Origin: Romanomermis culicivorax
Taxonomy: Eukaryota > Nematoda > Enoplea > Mermithida > Mermithidae
Direction of reading: 5' to 3'
Length of the DNA stretch: 64,000 nt
NCBI GenBank assembly: GCA_963922205.1
Contig: CAWUHX010000004.1
Span: forward strand, 2,108,001 to 2,172,000
Shown here: positions 11,300 through 22,289 of the stretch, piece after piece
Numbering within the stretch: the stretch's first letter is position 1
How the letters are laid out: each line of letters opens with the position of its first letter
The notes under the pieces: generated by a model
What the model was told of the DNA's origin: nothing
The model's input: the letters and a program-made list of their open reading frames with translations, nothing else
Database searches by the model: none
Program-made: the position numbers and the translations under genes

Positions 11300-11830
11300 A
11301 CGTATTGATGACGGGAGGCGTCGAAAAACTGACATCTTTAACCATTTTCTTCCCAAAAAAACTATTTTACAATTTTTTCCGTCTACAGAATGAGATTCAA
11401 TGGCTAGGTCATTCTAGCCTAGCCATATGATTCGAAATTCTGGGAGGAACGGTCATATGATCGCAGAATCATGAGGGGGATCCTCAGCACTCTTTTCCCG
11501 AAATTATATGTATGATCGTTCTAATTTGAACGAAACAACGAAAAACTACTAAGTATTACCGACCGCGGACTGTCGTCAATCTGATTGGTAGGAAAAAATG
11601 TATTTTGATGCTTCCTATCCGTAAGTCTAGGCCCAAGCCTATGCATAAGACTATATAGCCGCATTTACACTTCACGGCCACGGTCACGGCAGCCGTGACC
11701 AATCAAATATCAGTGCACGTGACGTGCAACCTTATTTAACGCCAGTTTTTCGTGGCGCAGTCTGATTAGTCACGCCGCTGTGGCCGTAACGTATAAATGC
11801 GACTTAAGTTTAAGACTAATCCAGAAAATC
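11300..11830. repeat. MITE remnants with GGCTAG and CACGGC words
   Basis: At 11,400-11,470 GGCTAGG/CCTAGCC and CATATGATTC recur as in the CATACATG family. At 11,605-11,660 AAGTCTAGGCCCAAGCCTATG-type words appear. At 11,685-11,800 CACGGCCACGG and GCCGTGACC occur in both orientations. No coding sequence is evident. Confidence 0.4.
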
Positions 11831-12229
11831 TATAAGAAAAAAGTAAAAAATCGATAAATTTTTTTGAACAATCAAATTGATGACAAATCTCGCTCGGCAA
11901 TGGTTAATCGAACGACGTATCCGATGCTGTTTTTCCCCGCCGGTCTTTTCATCAAACGGGGAAAGGAGTCAAAAAAATTTTCCACGTTTTCCCCAAGTCT
12001 TTTTGTACGCTTGAAAATGCTTCAAGTTTTTTATTTAGGCGTTTTTAAGCTTTTTAAAACACTTTGATGTTTTTAGAGTCGTTAATTCAATAAAATTAAA
12101 CAAAAAATTTATATTTTATTATTTATCAATTTATATAGTCTAATTTACAAGCATTGTGGGAAAATTTTTCCAGCAAACTATCCAATAGTATATTGACTTT
12201 GAATTAGATGCGAAATCGACTCTTAAGGC

Positions 12230-13816
12230 TAGAGCTTCACACGACAAAAATTTCGTACCCGGGTACCCGTTTATTCATCACCCGGGTACCCGAATTACCC
12301 GGGTATACCCGGGTACATGTTAAAATGAGTTGTAATGTTAATGTACATATATAATATTAGACAGATACACTGTGAAAATAGAATGATGCATTACACACAC
12401 TCCGTAGTCCATACTACATAATATTTTTCAACACTTGTGTTGAAACACTGGTTGTGTTGTTGTATACAATAGGCTGCATAGGTAGGTATATTGCGAATAT
12501 AATGCTAGAGATGATGATTGATACACATCATCAACGCACCTACGCTGCAAAATACTACACATCACATCACGATAGCTCAATATTATTGACGAGACAAAGC
12601 AAAATTTGCATATCTCCAGGGTTTTTTTTTGACCTACGAGTCACAAGCCAAGTGGCTTGTTGACGTTAAATTTTACAAGCCATTCCAAATTTTTGGAAGC
12701 CAATTTTATAATATCAGTATACGTGAATAAATTCCAATGCTAGGTTATTTTTTAAAGAAATTTATATATTGAGCATCACGGCGATCGATCAAAAAAGAGA
12801 TGTCATTCAACATTTATTCAATAACATTTTAGAGCCGTTAATTCATTAAAATTCAGGAAACATTTGAAATTTTTGAGTTTGATCGAAGTCTAATCTACAA
12901 GCATTGTGGAAAAAATTTTCCAGCAAACTATCCAAGAACATAATGACTTTGAAATACATGAGAAATCGACGGTTAAGTCGTCTATGATGACAAGTGAGAG
13001 CCCAAAAAAGCTATATTTCTTTCCTGCCTGAAACGCCGGAAAATTTTTTGGGTATTGACATTCTGCGATACTGGAAAATCAATTTTCCAACCATTTGTTT
13101 GAAGAATTAGTTTCGAATTTTCTGTTCAAAGGTCGTAATTTCAGGAATTTCATGTTTGAAAAATTTTAAAACCATTAATTTATTCACACACTCTAATGAA
13201 CTTGGCCAAATAGATATGAGCAAGAAGAGTAGAAGTTTCCGAAAACTACTTCCATGAAGCTTTTGGATTGATTTTACGTTGAGAAAGGAATAATCACTTC
13301 AAAAAGTTTACAGACTTGACGTATTGATCTTTCTAAAAAAATGTGTCAAGGGAAAAATGTGAATCTTCATTAAATATCAAGATGAAATATTGAAGATTAC
13401 CAATTAAAACATGAGATAATACGTTTAAGATGATTAAAACTATTAAAGATTAAATGATAAATGAAGGTAGACATGTTAGAAGCAGCGCCCGAGCTAGGAA
13501 ATAAATAATAATGCTTAACCGGCGCGAAGCGCCTGAAAATTTTGAGATTATGACCTTCTAAAATGCACCAAAATGCATCTTTTCTGTATCCGATATGATC
13601 AAACACATGAATCAAAAAATTCTGACAAGCCATTTTTGCTTGTTGGACTAAAATTCTACAAGCCATTTTGTCAGTCCAACAAGCCATGGCTTGTAAAAGG
13701 CTAAAAAAACTATGCATACACCTCTACTCTCAAGTCTACATATTATACGTGATACAAAACGGGTACCCGAATTACCCGTGTACCCGGGTAATTCGGGTAT
13801 CCGGTGTGAAGCTCTA
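12230..13816. mobile_element. hAT-like MITE with ACCCGGGTACCCG ends, hosting a nested element
   Basis: The ends TAGAGCTTCACAC and GTGTGAAGCTCTA are a perfect 13-bp inverted repeat. The flanks CTTAAGGC at 12,222-12,229 and 13,817-13,824 are an exact 8-bp duplication. ACCCGGGTACCCG-type palindromes fill both subterminal regions (12,255-12,320 and 13,758-13,805). The element itself is only about 0.5 kb; the rest is the 1.1-kb element at 12,617-13,714 inserted inside it. Confidence 0.85.
12617..13714. mobile_element. hAT-like element with ACAAGCC words, copy 2 (nested)
   Basis: It is collinear with 8,681-9,776 over its whole length with few differences. It starts CAGGGTTTTTTTTTTGACC and ends GCTAAAAAAACTATG. 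The flanks CATATCTC and CATACACC match at 5 of 8 bases and could be an aged duplication. Confidence 0.8.
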
Positions 13817-13824
13817 CTTAAGGC

Positions 13825-15060
13825 TTCTTCGATGATAAATGAGACCCTAAAAAAGATGTTAATCTTTACGGCGCGAAGCATCGCAAAATCATTTTTAAGT
13901 AATTGACATTCTGCGACGCTGGAAAATCAATTTTTCGAACATTTATTTCGAGAATTAGATTCGAATTTTCTGTTCATAAATCGTAATTACTAGAAATTCA
14001 TCATTTGAAAAATTTTAAAACCAGTAAAGCTATGAGTCAGAAGAGTAGAAATTTTCCAAAAGTACTCCCATGAAGCTTTTGAATTTAACTTACGTTAAGG
14101 AAATCGCTCCAAAAAGTTAAGAAAGTTGACGTCTGTTGACCTTCCTCAAAAAATGTAATCAAGGAAAAAATGCGGATCTTCATTAATATAAAAATCAAAT
14201 GTTCAAGATTGCCAATTAAAACATAAGATAATACGTTTCAGATGATAGAAACTATCAAAGATTAAACGATAAGTGAAGGTAGACATGCTAAAAGCTGCGC
14301 CTGAGCTACATATGTAATAAATAATAATGATTATTAAAGTTATAACGGGCGCGAACACTGTTTTTTTACCGCCGGCCTTTTCCCCCAACAGGGAAAGGGG
14401 TCAAAATGTTTTTCCATTTTCTCAAGTCGTATCTTCCGCTTAAAAATGCTCATAGACGCTTTATTTAAGTGTTTTTGAACTTTTTCTAGCCTTCTGGTGT
14501 TTTTAGAGCCGTTAATTAATTTAAATTGAGGGAGAAACAGAAATTTTCGAGTTTGAAGTCTAAAATTACAAGTATTGTGGGACAAATTTTCCAGAAAACT
14601 ATTCAAGCATTCATGCACATAGGGGGGTAAACCCCCATACCTGTGACCCTGGCCATCCCCTAGCCCAAAAAAATCGTCAAACACCCCCTAAATTTTTTTC
14701 AAGACAGCTTCTTTGATAAATTTTGTGCATATTTTGTATGAAAAACAAGCTTTCAAAACTTTTTTTCTATTTTTTGCTCACCCACCCTACTACCCCCTGG
14801 ATAAAAAATCTAAGGACCCTCCCCCTGGAAAATTCTTGCCGTGCATGTCTGTATCCAAGAGCGAAAATAGTAATTTTTTCTAAAAAGACCGGAAAATGTA
14901 TTCGTGGCGCGAAGCGCCCAGAAAATTCGCATTTTTGACCATTTTTTGTTCAAGAATTGACATTTTTCATCACAAAATTATTATTTTCAGTATTACCGAC
15001 GCGAATCGAATGAAATAGAAGAAAACTAGCTTTTAGTGGTTTTTCCGATAAAATTAAATT
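13825..15060. repeat. Overlapping repeat bodies and decayed ends
   Basis: 13,825-14,350 is another, more diverged copy of the 8,681-9,776 body, including the GACATTCTGCGACGCTGGAA and AAAACATAAGATAATACGTT blocks. At 14,360-14,400 the end words are GGGAAAGGGG and GCCGGCC. From 14,630 a GC-rich stretch with CATACCTGTGACC resembles the CATAC-type MITEs, and 14,905 has GGCGCGAAGCGCC. No gene is seen. Confidence 0.45.
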
Positions 15061-15584
15061 AATTCATTAATCTTAAAGTGAACAACCAAAAATTTTCCCC
15101 AAATTGCCCATTGGAACCTGGCCTTTGCAGAAAAAAGCCCCGTGGTCAAGTTCATACCTTTATGTCAGATTGTCAGCTGTCCAGAATCAGTTTTAAAATT
15201 TTATTTTTCATTCATTGTTATCTTTTTATCACATTTTTTTATTTACCGTTTGATTTACTTCAAAAGTTGTTTTATGTCGTCAAAGAAATATAAGAAATAA
15301 AGGTTATGCCATTGAATTACTTTCTTGCTTGACTTATACAAACTCACTTAAATATTTATTTATAAGCAGGTCATAGCTCGAAACTTTTTGCGAAAAATGT
15401 CGGGTTTTTTGGTGGAAAAAGATGCAAGTTAAAGGGAAACGGCAAAAAACACATCAGAAATGATTTTGAACGATTTTTAAGCAAAGAAGCTAAAAAATTT
15501 GATTTTCCCTCATGAAGAAAAGATTTTTGGAATTTTTCCTCAAATGGGGCAAAAACTTTCTGGCAAAAAACACTGTGCCACCAG

Positions 15585-15670
15585 CGTTCTTTTTGTGCAC
15601 GGATATTTGTGTCAATTGACACAAGAGGCCAAAAAAATTTGTGCCAATGGCACAAAAATTTTTTTCTACC
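15585..15670. repeat. TGTGCC/GGCACA word cluster
   Basis: GTGTCAATTGACAC and TTGTGCCAATGGCACAA palindromes are followed by AAAATTTTTTT. A second cluster of the same word is at 18,890-18,975. These are probable end regions of one element family. Confidence 0.45.
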
Positions 15671-15679
15671 AGAAACATA

Positions 15680-16540
15680 TACTGAAAACTGCGGAAAAGT
15701 TTTAGGCGAAACCCAAAAAATTGATAAAAATATAAATCAAAGCTACGTTCAAATTTAACGCATTAATTTTTTGTAGGAATCGAGCTATATTTCAGCAACT
15801 ATGTCAGTAGAAAAAACTGCGCAAGAAAATGGTTCACAATGACTCAGAAAGAAATGGGATGATGAGAAAATTCAAATATAACTCTAGAATTGTTCAGGAA
15901 ACTCATATACTGATTCAATTTTCGCGACTACGAACAGACCCGTATTTAGAGGGGGAAGGAGAGAATTCCCCCACCTAAAATTTTTTTGGAATAAAATTTT
16001 TAGCAATATCATTGTACTTATACATCACAATTCCCAAATTAAATTATTATATTTACATACTTTTCGTCAAACATCGAATTTAGCTAATAATCCAAGCACA
16101 CATAAACTAACTGAAAATAAGTTGTCTTTACTGCAAAAATGATTTTCTTTTTATTCAGTAAAATTCTAAAAAAATTTTGGAAATTCCCCCCCCCCCCTCT
16201 TTTTTGAAAATTCTGGATACGGCTATGACTACGAATATCTATCCTCCTAACAACAATGTAAAGAGTAAAGACTAGAGAAAATAGGGTCGAGAATTATGTA
16301 AATTTCCAGTCGAGACACCGTATACCAAGGATATCGATTTTTCTATTTAAATCAATCAAGTACAAAAAGTAAGAATTTCAGTTTTAAATCCGAATCTGAC
16401 TGCATGAACAGGGAATATTCAGAATTCCTTCTGAATCATTAGTCATTGACAGCTAAAGTTTGCTGCAACGTTACTAATACACTTTTCGAAGAGAACCCGT
16501 TCGAACTCGGGTCAAATATACCAGTAATTAATATTATATC
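15680..16540. other. No gene seen
   Basis: AT-rich sequence with one C-run at about 16,187. No feature is supported. Confidence 0.3.
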
Positions 16541-16541
16541 A

Positions 16542-16811
16542 TACCTGTAAGAGGTCCGACCAATTGGGAGGGAATAAACCGAAAATTTTCGGGTGGGGTC
16601 CCAAAATTTTGATAAGGGGGTTCGAAAAAATTTCGAAAATTTCCCCAAAAATGGCCAAAAAAGCCACTTTTTTCCACATTTTTCCTAGTTTGGGGGAGTT
16701 GGGTATATTGTTGACCAAGTTGGGAGTGGGGGTCCCAACATTTGGCTATAGAGTTCGACCAAGTTGGGGGTGGGGGTCGCCCCCAACCACCCCAATTACA
16801 GATATGTATGT
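16542..16811. mobile_element. GC-skewed MITE, CATACCTGTAA ends, forward copy
   Basis: It starts CATACCTGTAAGAGGTCCGA and ends CCCCAATTACAGATATG. The interior has long G-runs and C-runs with AAGTTGGGGGTGGGGGTC. Copies in the opposite orientation lie at 16,988-17,262 and 18,470-18,647, and another forward copy at 25,401-25,606. The G-runs could form quadruplex structures. Confidence 0.6.
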
Positions 16812-17035
16812 ATGATTCGGCGCGAAGCGCCGAAAATTTTTGGCTTACCAGTTCCTAAAACGCATACCTGTAATTGGGGGGGGGGGAAGTTGGGGGTGAC
16901 CCCCCACCCCCAACCACCGCAATTACAGATATGTATGTATGATTCGGCGCGAAGCGCCGAAAATTTTTGGCTTACCAGTTCCTAAAACGCATATCTGTAA
17001 TTGGGGGGGGAAGTTGGGGGTGACCCCCCACCCCC
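16794..17035. repeat. Tandem duplication, ~127-bp unit
   Basis: AATTACAGATATGTATGTATG, then the hairpin GGCGCGAAGCGCC, then CATA(C/T)CTGTAATTGGGG, starts at 16,794 and again at 16,921. The duplicated unit spans the junction between two MITE ends. Confidence 0.75.
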
Positions 17036-17262
17036 AACTTGGTCGAACCCTATATACCCAAATGTCGGGACCCCCACACCCAAATTGGTCAACCCTATAC
17101 CCAACCCCCCAAACTAGGATAAATTGGAAAAATAGGAAAGGTGGCTTTTTTAGGAAAATTTTCGAAATTTTTTCGAATTTTTTGGGGGTTTCTCGACCCG
17201 CCCTCTCCAAAATTTTAGAAATGTTGGGACCCCCACCCCAAAATTTTGGGTTAGCTCCACCT
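16988..17262. mobile_element. GC-skewed MITE, reverse copy
   Basis: From CATATCTGTAATTGGGG onward this is the reverse-complement arrangement of the copy at 16,542-16,811 (GACCCCCACACCC, AGGTGGCTTTTTTAGG, GGGGTTTCTCGACC). The right end is indistinct. Together the two copies make a large inverted repeat. Confidence 0.5.
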
Positions 17263-17279
17263 CAAGCACTGCTTTTTTC

Positions 17280-17560
17280 GACATTTGCACAATAATGTGG
17301 GAAAAAAATCTGGAATGTGGAAAAAATTTTTGAGGTCTTTCCACAAATGTGAAAGAAAAATTTGGGGTTTTCATATTGAAAAGATGCATTTCGGTGCATT
17401 TTAGGAGGTCAAAATCTCAAAATTTTCCGGCGTCTCGGGCCGGTTATAACTTTAATAATCATTATTATTTATTACCAAGCTCAGGCGCAGCTTTTAGCAT
17501 GTCTACCTTCACTTACCATTCAATCCTAAATAGTTTCTATCATCTTGAACCAGGGTCGTA
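17280..17560. repeat. Repeat body module, reverse orientation, with CCACA words
   Basis: Read on the minus strand this is the CCGG..GCCGGAAAATTTTGAG hairpin module followed by TGCACCGAAATGCATC and then TGTGGAAA/CCACATT words. It shows the shared body joined to yet another end word. Positions 17,440-17,560 match the AATAATGATTATT...CTCAGGCGC block of 9,480-9,600 in reverse. Confidence 0.5.
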
Positions 17561-18469
17561 GCCAGGAATATTTTTAGGGGGGGCGGACAGAGCAAAAAAA
17601 ATTTTTCCGGCGCAAAGAAGTTTTTACACTCTAAAAGGTGGAAAATTAATCTTTTAATGACAATGATAATAAATTGGAATTAAAATAATATATTGTAATA
17701 GCTTTCTTATTTCGGCGCGCAGGGCCGAAAAAATTTCCGGATTTTTGTGTTCCAAAAATGCTGGAAAATGAATGTTCACAACAATTTACTAGATAGGGGC
17801 TCTAAATTTACAGTCTTAAAATGATGTTTTTATCAGTTTTCAATGCGAATTGCGAAGGCTCACGTTTCAAACTGTATGGAAAACTCCAAACGAAGTAAGA
17901 GAATAAAATTTTAAGAAGTGATCAAAAACCTCAATTATCAGCAAAATATTGGCTCTTAATTAGTAGAAGAAGAGATGAAGTAATTCAGTTGATTAAAACT
18001 GTTGAAGTTTAACAAGTAGGTCGAAGTAGATATGCTAATGCCGTGCCTGATAGAAAATAATGACTGTTATTGTTATACTCATTGACCGGCGCGAAGCGCC
18101 GGAAAATTTTGGGATTTTTCTCTGTGATAGAAACAAAATCGACACATGACAAAGTTCCAAGGGGGTGGCGGCCGCCCCCCCCGCCGCCCCTGAACACTGC
18201 CTTGTCTTGAACGTATTATTTTATGCTTAATTGGCAATCTTGCATGTTATATCCTTATATTTAATGAAGATCCGCATTTTTTCCTTCAAGCTTCATGGAA
18301 GTATTTTTGGAGAATTTCTACGCTTCTGATTCATAGCTTTTCGGCCAAATTTATTAAAGGTTACGAAAAAATTAATCGTTTTAAAATTTTTCGAATGATA
18401 AATTTCTAGAAATTACGATTCATGAACACAAAATTTAAATCTAATTTTTGAGATATATGATCAGAACAT

Positions 18470-18647
18470 ACCTGTAATTGAGGGAGTTGGGGGGACCCCC
18501 CCCAACTTAGCCAACCATATACCCTACCCCTAACCAGTTTGGAAAAAATTAGAAAAAATTGCCAAAAAGTGTGTTTTTGGCCTTTTTCGGAAAAAATTAC
18601 GACTTTTTTCGAACTTCCCCCCAACAGGTCGGACCTCTTACAGGTAT
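18470..18647. mobile_element. GC-skewed MITE, short reverse copy
   Basis: It begins CATACCTGTAATTGAGGGAG and ends GGTCGGACCTCTTACAGGTA plus TGG. A second GGTCGGACCTCTTACAGGTA end occurs at about 18,823-18,844, beside CCACATGTGG words. Confidence 0.6.
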
Positions 18648-18879
18648 GGATCAGAATGATTATCAGAATGCTTTAAAAAGCTCAAAAACACTTAAATAAA
18701 GCGTTTATGAGCATTTTCAAGCGAAAACGAGGATAACAAAAATTTTCCACATGTGGAGAAAAAATTTGACCCCTTTCAACATTTGTGGAAAAAATTTCGT
18801 GGAAAAAAACAGTGCCCCCAACTGGTCGGACCTCTTACAGGTATGCTAAAATGTCTAAAAATTAAGGAAATTTAATGTT

Positions 18880-18980
18880 TGACCACTAAAAAATTTTGTG
18901 CCAATTGGCACAAACGCTCAAAATTTTTTGTGCCAGAAACCATGTTTTGGCACAAAAAAACACTGTGTCACACACAAAGC
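18880..18980. repeat. TGTGCCAATTGGCACA word cluster
   Basis: A perfect TTGTGCCAATTGGCACAA palindrome, then TTGTGCC and GGCACAA copies. It has the same word as 15,585-15,670. Confidence 0.45.
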
Positions 18981-19079
18981 ATAAGGGAGCGAGATCCGTC
19001 ATCAATTTCATTGGTCGAAAAATTTCATACCTTCAATTTGATTAGTCGAAAAGTTGTAGTCTACTCCTTCCTAATCGTG

Positions 19080-19165
19080 AGTCCAAGCCTGAGCCCAGGC
19101 CTAAGCCTAAGCCTAAACGTAAGACTAAACCTAATCCTAAGCGTAAACCTAAGCCTAAGCCAGAA
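19080..19165. repeat. GCCTAA-type iterated words
   Basis: CCTAAGCCTAAGCCTAAAC and variants run for about 85 bp. (GCCTAA)n is the complement of the TTAGGC telomere repeat, but the copies are degenerate and neighbouring elements show equally arbitrary iterated words. I treat it as a word cluster. Confidence 0.45.
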
Positions 19166-19639
19166 AATTTGCCATTAACATTTGTAAAAATCAATAAATT
19201 TTTTCGACCAATCAAAATGATGACAGATCTCGCTTCGCAATGCTTTCTGTGTCACTACACACGCACCGTTTTTTTCCTCGAAGATTTTTTCCACATGAGA
19301 ACCGGACCCAAAATTTGTTTCCTCATTTTAAAAACGTTTATAATGCGGCTACCCACCCACCAATGGGTAGGTAACATTGGTCGACACAAAAAAACATGAG
19401 GTACACTAAAACAATGATAAATGCGCGTTTTTAAGATCTAAATACATGAGATTAAGCTAATTTGAAGGAAGATCAATTTTTATGAATGGCACAAACTCGA
19501 GAAATAAAATCACCAGTGGGATCAAAATCGTCTGATAAACAGTTACCACATTCTACCCATTACATCCATCACAGAATGCCCAGTGTTTTTTTTTACTTTT
19601 TCTTTTAAATTGTCCATTGAATACGGCAAACGCGACACA

Positions 19640-20420
19640 CATTAGTGATTCTAATATTTCTCACCTTTTTTGCTTCTTTTAATTCTTTCAGTTGGGCAAG
19701 AACTTCTGGTTCTGTCAAAGATTGGCCAAGTACATGACGAAGATGTTTACTGGTCTTTTTTGGCTCGTTTTTTCACATGTATAATCTGAAGACACTTAAT
19801 GACATTGGCAGTCATACATCTTGATGGTATAACCTTGTTAATGGCTGACACAGACGATGTGGGCATTTCTGAAAATTTTAGATATCATTCTTCGGTAAAT
19901 TTTGTAGCAAAAGTACATACTTTCCAACATTTAAGCTGATGATGGCAAAGACAATGCCAATAAATTTTGTTGTAGTATGCTTTTCGTACTATTATCTGCA
20001 TTAATTTAGTATTTAATTGCATATAAATCGCATCCTACAGTCTTTCTCTTGCATCCTACAGTCTTCTTTGCATATGTAGGAGACTGTAGGAAGATACTCG
20101 CATTCTACAGTCTTCTTTGCCTTGAACAGTTCCAGCTTGTTTTCGTAACTGTCGATTATAGTGATAAGACAATCTTTTTTTGAGTGGCACACCTACGATG
20201 GTGACGGATTTGACCTGTTTGACAAGTAGCAATTCTTCAGCTAACTGTCAGGTATGTTACACGACCAATCCTTTCCAACTGATCATACGGAATATTGTAA
20301 ACTCGAGCTCCTGCTCTGATTTTTGACCTGTTTCGAACAGCCTCAACAGTCTTTTTGACATCTTCTATTGAGTAATTTGTCAGGTATTTGCATGCATCTG
20401 GCTTTGTTTTGTAGCACCTG
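19640..20420 (-). pseudogene. Decayed CENP-B/Tigger-like transposase (two ends only)
   Basis: On the minus strand, 20,237-20,420 encodes a helix-turn-helix of the psq/CENP-B-N type (YSIEDVKKTVEAVRNRSK, ARVYNIPYDQLERIGR). About 500 bp further on, 19,660-19,770 encodes KTSKHLRHVLGQSLTEPEVL with a lysine/glutamate-rich tail, like the C-terminus of DDE_1/jerky-type proteins. The catalytic DDE core that should lie between is not readable. I infer an internally deleted or badly decayed pogo/Tigger-type copy. Motif resemblance is the only support. Confidence 0.4.
20035..20125. repeat. GCATCCTACAGTCTTC repeats
   Basis: GCATCCTACAGTCTT(TC) occurs three times, with an inverted GTAGGAGACTGTAGGA between. 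It sits inside the decayed transposase region. Confidence 0.5.
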
Positions 20421-20949
20421 ACCATATTGTGAAGTATGTAATTGATAAAACTTATATACAGGATAAAACAAATCGTCTGAAAAAGAAGTAAGATCAAATT
20501 AATATAAATGGAAAAAAGTGTGGCACAAAAAAATTTAATTCGACCAAAGTTACCCATCAAAATATAATGTGACCAAAGTTTCCCGCCAACTGGCCAAATT
20601 TTCCCGCTTTTGGACCGATTTTTTTTCTCCGAAACGGGTAGTTATTTTTTTATACGGAACAGAAAGGAGAAGTCGTCTAAAGGTACTTAATCGTTAGTAA
20701 AAGTTTTGAGCGTAGCAGATGCAGGGTTGGGAAAAAGCCCATTTTCAAAATTTCGAATTTGGTTTTTTATGGGTTTAATCAGGGTTTTTTTCATTTCACA
20801 AATATGGATCTGAATTAAGTATGAAAGAAAAGCAAATTCAACGTATCTAAAGTTTTATTCTCATAATTATTCATATACATTTTCATAACTTTTTTCCTGA
20901 TTTTAAGCAAAAATACAGATTCCTTATCACAACAAATAAAATCATTGTA

Positions 20950-21106
20950 CTAATGCACCGTCAAAAAAATTTTGGCATTGAATTCTGTGAAGAATAGCTT
21001 TTCGACTGATGCAGATGGCAATCGATTATGCAACTTGCTGTGAACAAAACCAAATGTTGAAAAATTACGCTCTGATGACGCAGTGGACATCAAAATGGAA
21101 AACACG
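20950..21106 (-). pseudogene. hAT transposase C-terminal fragment
   Basis: A minus-strand frame ending at the stop at 20,950 reads FSILMSTASSERNFSTFG, then VHSKLHNRL, then SVEKLFFTEFN. This is the hAT dimerisation-domain signature (SSA/SSERxFSxxG...R..L). Upstream the frame is broken and I could not extend it. It is a relic of an autonomous hAT element and fits the abundance of hAT-like MITEs around it. Confidence 0.65.
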
Positions 21107-21109
21107 TGA

Positions 21110-22285
21110 TTCTAACATGACAAACTGAATTTCGCTTGCTCACCATTAATAGTCTTCTCAAGACAAGTAAGGCCACGTTTTGCCTTCCCTCAACCAATAT
21201 TGCATACAGAGCACCCCATGGGGGTATGGGGGGGGTATTACCCCCGTCTTAGATTTGGAAATTCATTTACAACCCCCATAAAAACAGCTCACTATAGCGA
21301 AAAATTTTGGTAGACCTCATTCTCTCCTCAGTAGGGTATAGTAATTCGAGAAAAATTGCACAATGTGTGATTCTGAGGAATTACTCACTGCTCTTTTTGA
21401 CACATTTACTGAGCAAATGATAATGGGAAAGTATGCAACTTCTGTGCCATATAGCGATTTTTAGGAAAGGATATCAGCACATTAATATATACTACTTGTA
21501 GGAAATCATTTATATATAATTGGGAGATGAAATAATGACTTATGTATATGTGATTAATCAAAAAATCGCCCCTTGGGAAGAAAAATATTATGTTCTTAAA
21601 ATTCTTCCTCTGCTCTCCTTTCCTTTTCCCCGCTTCTGCGTTGGGTCTTCTGTGCGCATATAGTTATCCAAGCTGTGGCATACTTTCCTGCTATGAGTTG
21701 AGACATGTGAGGTCTGTTGACATGGATCAGGAGTGGTACTTGGTCTCAAATTCGTAGTTCATAGTTTAATGGGATTAATAATACTAAAGCCACATTCAGC
21801 ATCAGGACTTTCAATTGGAAGCACTGTTCCAAGCCGTGGTTCAAATAATGTTTCAAACGTATGTTGTGCCCAATTCTTGAAATGTGCAGGAATTAGTTGG
21901 CATGACAGTCTTCAAAGTGTGACTATTCTGTTCATGTGCATTCAAGTTGCATGATTGGGAGCTGGAAAATGGAGTTGAAATAGTAAATGTTTTTTGACTG
22001 TAAAAAACATAAAGTAGTGGCATTATTCATTTTTGTAACTTCTATGTGGTGAGAGTATTACACCACCCCCCTCCTCCGCAAAAAAGTTGGGAGCAAAAAA
22101 AACAGGTCACGGCATATTTCAAGTACTACCCTTCAAATTTTCGGTTTTACCCCTAGCTGAATTTTGGACGTCGGGGACCTCTGATTGCATAGCAGATTTT
22201 TGGCCACTCTCCAGCATTTTGTAACAAAACGTATTTTTCAACATCTTCACTTGCAAAGATCATTTATTTTCACAATGAATTGAAT
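21110..22285. other. No gene seen
   Basis: It has short G/C runs at 21,220-21,245 and scattered ORFs without recognisable domains. Confidence 0.3.
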
Positions 22286-22289
22286 TTGT

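Noticed and set aside
16564-17389. Overlapping ORFs on both strands in the GC-skewed region
   Set aside because: They repeat with the MITE copies and translate the G-runs and C-runs; no domain is present.
19080-19165. Interstitial telomere block
   Set aside because: Copies are degenerate, and similar iteration of unrelated words occurs at many neighbouring sites.
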